Source of the DNA: Rickettsiales bacterium | GTDB lineage: Bacteria; Pseudomonadota; Alphaproteobacteria; Rs-D84 | Length of the DNA stretch: 19,387 nucleotides | Direction of reading: 5' to 3' | Assembly: GCA_031259745.1 (NCBI GenBank) | Contig: JAIRLB010000046.1 | Location: 1 to 19,387 of the forward strand | Shown: positions 15,490 to 19,387 of the stretch, one piece after another | Numbering within the stretch: the first letter of the stretch is position 1 | Layout of the letters: each line of letters begins with the position of its first letter | Translations under genes and position numbers: made by a program | The notes under the pieces: generated by a model | What the model saw: only the letters and a program-made list of their open reading frames with translations | Database searches by the model: none | What the model was told of the DNA's origin: nothing

Positions 15490-15518
15490 TTTATACAACG
15501 AATTTATATAAAAATCAA
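15490..15518 (-). promoter_or_regulatory. Promoter of ileS leader
   Basis: On the minus strand TTGATT (15518-15513) and TATAAA (15495-15490) are separated by exactly 17 nt, predicting a start near 15483. It lies immediately after the end of the broken phosphatase gene and just before the Ile leader peptide. Confidence 0.6.
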
Positions 15519-15520
15519 GT

Positions 15521-16130
15521 TCAAATGGAACTAATGCGGCAATGTTTGCAAGGCACTTGCCATCTTGAAAAAGTTGATATCAAATTAAATTTATCATTTT
15601 TGAATTCTATATGAATCGGCGTGGCCAATGGAATGACTTTATTTACATTCACACCAAAATAAACCAAAAGATTTCCAATCAATGCTCCGTGGGTAACCAC
15701 GCCAACAGACAGATAGCCCATTTTAATAATGTCATTCAGAGTTTTTATCACCCGTTCCTAGGCCGCCTTTCTTGTTTCGCCATTCGGCCAGACAAAATCC
15801 ATATCCATCCAATTGTAATGTCTTGCCAGGTCTGCCGGGTTTAATTCGGAGTGCGGTTTGTTTTCGGCCAAACCAAAACTTACTTCTTTTAACCTTGATG
15901 CGTGGCTGTATGTTTTTGCTGACTGCCAAGGCAACTGCTGTTTCAAAAGCTCTTTTCAACGGGCTGCTGACAACGACATCTGTATGGATGTCTTTCATAT
16001 TTTCTGTCAGGTCCAGCGCCTGCCTTTTGTCTGTTTCATTAAGCGGGATATCGCAAGATTGTCCTTGGAAAATCTTGATTTTATTATAATCGGTTTCGCC
16101 ATGTCTGAATATGTATAAATCTTTTTTCAT
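15521..16130 (-). pseudogene. Broken histidine phosphatase (phosphoglycerate mutase-like)
   Basis: The N-terminal part (from the ATG at 16130, with AAAGG 8 nt upstream) shows the RHG catalytic motif in YIFRHGETDYN and SSPLKRAFETA. A one-base insertion in an A4 run (plus-strand TTTT 15887-15890) shifts the frame. The family sequence continues in the next frame through EVSFGLAENKPHSEL to NGETRKAA, then hits an in-frame TAG at 15760-15758. After that stop the same frame resumes ERVIKTLNDI and GVVTHGALIGNLL, which carries the second catalytic His. The full domain of about 200 residues is thus recoverable but interrupted twice. It resembles alpha-ribazole phosphatase/GpmB-type enzymes; the substrate cannot be assigned. 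Sequencing error could explain one lesion but is less likely for both. Confidence 0.85.
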
Positions 16131-16151
16131 GCAAAACCTTTGAATACTAAA

Positions 16152-16227
16152 TGGTGCCGATTATAGGATTTGAACCCACGACCCCCTCATTACGAATGAG
16201 ATGCTCTACCAGCTGAGCTAAATCGGC
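16152..16227 (-). tRNA. tRNA-Thr (anticodon CGT)
   Basis: On the minus strand the gene starts GCCGATT at 16227, and these seven bases pair perfectly with AATCGGC, giving a 7-bp acceptor stem. The D arm is GCTC-AGCTGGTA-GAGC. The anticodon stem TCTCA/TGAGG encloses the loop TTCGTAA with anticodon CGT, reading ACG (Thr). The T loop is TTCAAAT. The discriminator base is A and the CCA end is encoded (16154-16152). It begins 8 nt after the mnmG stop, so it may be processed from that transcript; TATAAA about 13 nt upstream could also serve as a promoter. Confidence 0.96.
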
Positions 16228-16235
16228 ACAGTAAA

Positions 16236-17927
16236 CTAGTTTATAATAAGTTTTTCCAAATTTCCAGCTTTTATTTTGCGCATCACAACCATAATGCCCG
16301 CTGGCGTCACACCAGGAATGCGCGACAGCGCCGCAATATTCTGCGGCCGCGCGCGCGCAAGCTTTTCAGCTAGTTCGTTAGTCAGGCCCGGCAGGGATTC
16401 GTAATCGAAATCCCACGGAATGGCCAGTGCCGCGTCTCGCTTATACGCGGCGATTTCACGCGCATTGCGCTCTATATATCCGGCGTAAAATTTATCGTTT
16501 TTATTTCTGGTTTCAGATTTTAGATTTCTGGTTTGAGAGTGGTATTCGGAGGATATTAACCCCATGTCCTGCGCCATATCGCCAAGCCGGAATATTGCAT
16601 TGTCTGTGCGCAGCGATAATCTGTATTCCGCGCGCGACGTGAACATGCGATAAGGCTCGTCTACACCAAATGTCGTGATGTCGTCAATCAAAACCCCGAT
16701 CATAGAATTTGTGCGATCCAGCTTCAATTCGTGCGCCGCCAGCGCGCGCGCGGCGGCGTTTGCGCCTGCAACCAAACCTTGGGCGGCGGCCTCTTCGTAT
16801 CCGGATGTGCCGTTTATTTGCCCCGCAAAGAACAAGCCTGGGATGTCTTTGGATTCCAATGTCTGCTTTAACGCTCGCGCATCAATCGCGTCGTATTCAA
16901 TCGCGTAGCCATAGCGCTCTATGTGCACGTTTTCAAGGCCCGGTATGGTTCGTATCCATTTTTCCTGCATATCGGCACCAAAGCTGGTTGAAATTCCGTT
17001 CGGATAGATTAAATCGCTATCCAACCCTTCGGGTTCTAAAAAAACATGATGCGTCTTGTGTTCTGGAAAACGCATGACCTTGTCTTCCAACGACGGGCAG
17101 TAACGGGGGCCGGTGCCCACGATATCGCCATTGTACATCGGCGCATTCCGTATGTTGTCGCGGATTATATCATGCGTTTCTTCAGTGGTATTAGTGATGT
17201 GACAATTTACGATTTGCTTCGCCACCCTTGGTTCTGATTTCTGATTTCTGATTTGAGAGGAAAACCATTCATGTTCCGAATCGCTTGGCTGAATCTCGCA
17301 AACATCGAAGTTAATCGAATCACGGCGCAGGCGCGGCGGGGTTCCGGTTTTAAATCTTAATAGTGAAAAGCCAGCCTTTTTGAGAACTTTTGATATATTT
17401 TTGTCAGCGTTTTGATATGTGCCGTCGTCTAGCAAGCGGCCCGATTCGATTTTTTCCAATCCACGGTGAACCAATCCGCGCAAGAATGTTCCCGTGGTCA
17501 GAACCAACGCGCATGCCGAATATTTTCCATTGATGGTTTTGTTTTCCAGATTAAGGTCTTCTACTGTTTCGTAAACAATTGTCAGATTTTTATAACCGGA
17601 TAATAATTTTGCAACCGCATTGCGATACAGCCGCCTATCGATCTGTGCGCGCAAAGCCTGCGTTGCTGCGCCATGCGTTGCGTTCAGCAGCCGCCAGTGA
17701 ATTCCGGACACATCGGCCGCCTGCGGCATGACACCACCCATGGCGTTAATTTCGGCAACTATTTGCGATTTTCCTGGACCACCGATTGAGGGATTACATG
17801 ACATTGCGCCAAGATCGGATTCTGCGCATGTCATCAGCAACGCTTTCACGCCACGGCGGGCAGATGCCGCCGCGGCCTCGATTCCGGCGTGTCCCCCGCC
17901 TATAACGATTACATCAAATTGCTCCAT
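16236..17927 (-). CDS. mnmG: tRNA uridine-5-carboxymethylaminomethyl modification enzyme MnmG, shortened
   Basis: FAD-binding partner of MnmE that installs (carboxymethyl)aminomethyl groups at U34 of several tRNAs. The N-terminus MEQFDVIVIGGGHAGIEAA holds the dinucleotide-binding GxGxxG-like loop. SCNPSIGGPGKSQ and GPRYCPSLEDK are MnmG signatures, and the C-terminus has IPGVTPAGI. The ATG at 17927 is preferred to upstream frames because it gives the canonical N-terminus. At 563 residues it is well below the usual 620-630. Two 7-nt repeat tracts lie in frame: residues about 224-233 and 464-476. The second sits where roughly 70 residues of the C-terminal helical region are missing. The rest of the core looks intact, so it is probably functional. 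It starts 4 nt after the fabG stop. Confidence 0.95.
   Translation of the reverse strand: MEQFDVIVIGGGHAGIEAAAASARRGVKALLMTCAESDLGAMSCNPSIGGPGKSQIVAEINAMGGVMPQAADVSGIHWRLLNATHGAATQALRAQIDRRLYRNAVAKLLSGYKNLTIVYETVEDLNLENKTINGKYSACALVLTTGTFLRGLVHRGLEKIESGRLLDDGTYQNADKNISKVLKKAGFSLLRFKTGTPPRLRRDSINFDVCEIQPSDSEHEWFSSQIRNQKSEPRVAKQIVNCHITNTTEETHDIIRDNIRNAPMYNGDIVGTGPRYCPSLEDKVMRFPEHKTHHVFLEPEGLDSDLIYPNGISTSFGADMQEKWIRTIPGLENVHIERYGYAIEYDAIDARALKQTLESKDIPGLFFAGQINGTSGYEEAAAQGLVAGANAAARALAAHELKLDRTNSMIGVLIDDITTFGVDEPYRMFTSRAEYRLSLRTDNAIFRLGDMAQDMGLISSEYHSQTRNLKSETRNKNDKFYAGYIERNAREIAAYKRDAALAIPWDFDYESLPGLTNELAEKLARARPQNIAALSRIPGVTPAGIMVVMRKIKAGNLEKLIIN
16503..16539 (-). repeat. 7-nt tandem repeat inside mnmG, C-terminal copy
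   Basis: Minus-strand CTCAA-ACCAGA followed by AATCTAA, AATCTGA, AACCAGA, AATAA encodes S-Q-T-R-N-L-K-S-E-T-R-N-K (residues 464-476). It begins with the same TCTCAAA as the other mnmG copy and lies at the junction of a missing subdomain. Confidence 0.8.
17232..17258 (-). repeat. 7-nt tandem repeat inside mnmG, central copy
   Basis: Minus-strand TCTC followed by AAATCAG three times encodes S-Q-I-R-N-Q-K-S-E-P (residues 224-233) in a surface-loop region between PPRLRRDSINF and the conserved CHITNTTEETH segment. It is the purest copy in the window. Confidence 0.85.
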
Positions 17928-17931
17928 ATGT

Positions 17932-18660
17932 CTAGAAACGCCCCAGCCCGCCGTTGATATGCAATGTCTGGCCATTGATATATCCGGCCTCGTCGCTGGC
18001 CAGAAATGCGCATGCGTTTGCGATGTCTTCCGGTTCGCCAAAGTGCCCCGCCGGGATTTGCGAAAGATAATTTTTCTTTAATTCATCCGACAGCACATCC
18101 GTCATCGGCGTTTTGATAAATCCGGGTGCGATGCAGTTTGCGGTGATTCCGCGAGATGCAACCTCGGCTGCGATGGATTTCGTCATGCCGATCATTCCGC
18201 CCTTTGATGCCGCATAGTTCGTCTGTCCAGGTCCGCCGATAACACCTATGATAGACGCCATGTTAATGATTCTGCCAAAACGATTCTTCATCATCGGCAT
18301 TATGACCGCGCGGCACATTTTGAATGTCACACGCAGGTTTGTGTTGATGACCTCGTCAAATTGTTTGTCTGTCATGCGCATAATCAGAGTATCTTTCGTG
18401 ATGCCGGCATTGTTGATCAGAATATCGATTTTACCGGCTTTTTCGAGTGTTTTTTTAACCAATTCGTCCGCAGCGCCATCGTCCGACAAATCAGATGCAA
18501 TTTTGATATAAGAGTCATCAAAGTATTCATCAAGCTTTGCGACATTGCGTCCCGTGATCGCAACAACTGCTCCGGCCTCTTTTAATTTTCTGGCAATTGA
18601 AAAGCCGATTCCACCTGTGGCCCCTGTAATCAATGCGATTTTGTTTTTTAATGAGAACAT
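17932..18660 (-). CDS. fabG: 3-oxoacyl-[acyl-carrier-protein] reductase
   Basis: NADPH-dependent SDR enzyme that reduces beta-ketoacyl-ACP in fatty-acid elongation. The 242-residue protein has the TGATGGIG cofactor loop (residues 12-19), NNAG (83-86), and a complete catalytic tetrad N108, S136, Y149, K153. The C-terminal INGQTLHINGG is the FabG ending, and the length is standard. AAAGGAAAGTAAAA precedes the ATG. It is followed 4 nt later by mnmG and preceded 30 nt upstream by a degraded relative, not by fabD as in the classical fab cluster. SDR family members vary in substrate, but similarity to FabG across the whole chain makes this assignment likely. Confidence 0.93.
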   Translation of the reverse strand: MFSLKNKIALITGATGGIGFSIARKLKEAGAVVAITGRNVAKLDEYFDDSYIKIASDLSDDGAADELVKKTLEKAGKIDILINNAGITKDTLIMRMTDKQFDEVINTNLRVTFKMCRAVIMPMMKNRFGRIINMASIIGVIGGPGQTNYAASKGGMIGMTKSIAAEVASRGITANCIAPGFIKTPMTDVLSDELKKNYLSQIPAGHFGEPEDIANACAFLASDEAGYINGQTLHINGGLGRF

Positions 18661-18690
18661 TTTTACTTTCCTTTTTTGTGTTAAAAAGCA

Positions 18691-19382
18691 TTACCTGACC
18701 ATTCCGCCATTTACTAGCAAAATGATGACATTTATATATTCTGCCGCAGGAATGGCCAAAAATACGGCTGCAACCGCAACCTTTTCCGTGGTACCGAATC
18801 TTCCCATCGGGGAATTATGCTCAGGTTTCGTTTTTTTGCTTCTCCACGCAGCGGCTTCATCATATTCGTATCAATAATGCCGGGGGTGATGGAATTTATT
18901 GTTACGGCGTGCCGAACATAATTCGGATTTGAGGCCAAAGATTTTGTCAATCCTTCCAGCGCAGCCTTGGACGCATTATAGTGTGCTTGTCCCGGAGCAC
19001 CATGCGTGGCGGCAGATGTGATATCGCAAAATATCCCCGGAGTTATTTTATGAAATTGTTTAAGTCCGTGTATTCCGGCTGCATTTACCAAGATATCGAT
19101 ATTGTGTTCGGTCATCTCGACCGATTGCTTGATTAGTTGTTTTGGCACATCAATGTCCATCAGGCTCAACAGGACGGAAAATACTTTTCCGCATGAATGA
19201 TCTGCCGCAGAGTCTTGAGTTTTAATGGTTGCCTGATTTTCCACATATTTACGAAGGGCGTTTAACTTGTCAATATTGCGGCCGTTGATGACGACGGTTG
19301 CCCCGGCCATATGCATGGCCTTGGTAATTGCGCCGCCGATTCCCCCTGATGCGCCCGTAACAAATGCGACTTTCCCTTCCAA
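18691..19382 (-). pseudogene. Degraded FabG-like SDR
   Basis: The frame from 19382 begins MEGKVAFVTGASGGIGGAI, a normal FabG start. It then shows an unusual insertion (about residues 47-90) and NAAG instead of NNAG. About 28 residues are lost around 104-120, including the region with the catalytic Asn. The S123-Y135 spacing is 12 where FabG has 13. Near the 3' end a frameshift in a C4 run (plus-strand GGGG 18809-18812) diverts the frame. The expected ending is MGRFGTTEKVAVAAVF, then a tail ending VNGGMVR, and it reads intact in another frame to a TAA at 18693-18691. Deletion, lost tetrad residue and frameshift together indicate a decaying paralogue of the adjacent fabG. The start is 5 nt from the window edge. 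Confidence 0.8.
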
Positions 19383-19387
19383 AGAAA

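Noticed and set aside
14552..15511. 319-codon plus-strand open frame
   Set aside because: It lies opposite ileS, whose motifs are unmistakable. The product has no recognisable domain and its 3' end overlaps the ileS leader; it is a shadow frame of a GC-rich gene.
15447..15614. 55-codon plus-strand frame with a hydrophobic N-terminus
   Set aside because: No ribosome-binding site, and it lies opposite the ileS promoter, the Ile leader peptide and the end of the phosphatase gene, which explain the sequence better.
17928..18041. 38-residue N-terminal extension of MnmG
   Set aside because: It overlaps the end of fabG in another frame. The canonical MnmG N-terminus begins at 17927.

Overview
This window looks like part of the chromosome of a reduced-genome alphaproteobacterium, possibly host- or gut-associated. 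Three things suggest this: the gene orders rpmI-rplT-pheS-pheT and mreC-mreD-mrdA-rodA-topA, a eukaryote/archaeal-type (type 2) IleRS of the kind seen in Rickettsia-like lineages, and two visibly decayed genes among tightly packed housekeeping genes. No species can be named from sequence alone. Layout: (1) 1-6122, minus strand: a cell-elongation operon read mreC > mreD > mrdA (PBP2) > rodA > topA, with 4- and 8-nt start/stop overlaps. TopA runs off the left edge. mreB is not next to mreC. (2) 6123-6286: a divergent promoter region. (3) 6287-10257, plus strand: ribosomal proteins bL35 and bL20, a hairpin, then both subunits of phenylalanyl-tRNA synthetase. (4) 10258-10977, plus strand: an accessory island. 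It holds a strong promoter, a structured ~170-nt RNA with mutually exclusive hairpins ending in an intrinsic terminator, an orphan VirB2/TrbC-like pilin-type membrane protein, and a 23-residue hydrophobic peptide. (5) 10979-15520, minus strand: endonuclease III (nth), a DUF5662-like protein, and ileS. A promoter, a 10-codon leader peptide with four Ile codons and a terminator hairpin lie upstream of ileS, which is a classical attenuator layout. (6) 15521-16227, minus strand: a broken histidine-phosphatase gene and tRNA-Thr(CGT). (7) 16236-19382, minus strand: mnmG, fabG and a degraded second fabG-like gene. Cross-cutting feature: a degenerate 7-nt tandem repeat (consensus AATCNGA) sits inside three conserved genes: topA, ileS and mnmG (twice). 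It is always in the orientation that reads through. Because 7 and 3 share no factor, all three sense frames give the same heptapeptide cycle (N-Q-K-S-E-I-R). In mnmG one copy occupies the place of a whole missing subdomain. The core genes work in peptidoglycan elongation, translation (ribosome, tRNA charging, tRNA modification), DNA topology and repair, and fatty-acid synthesis. No gap longer than 300 bases lacks a feature; the largest non-coding stretch is 10258-10528.
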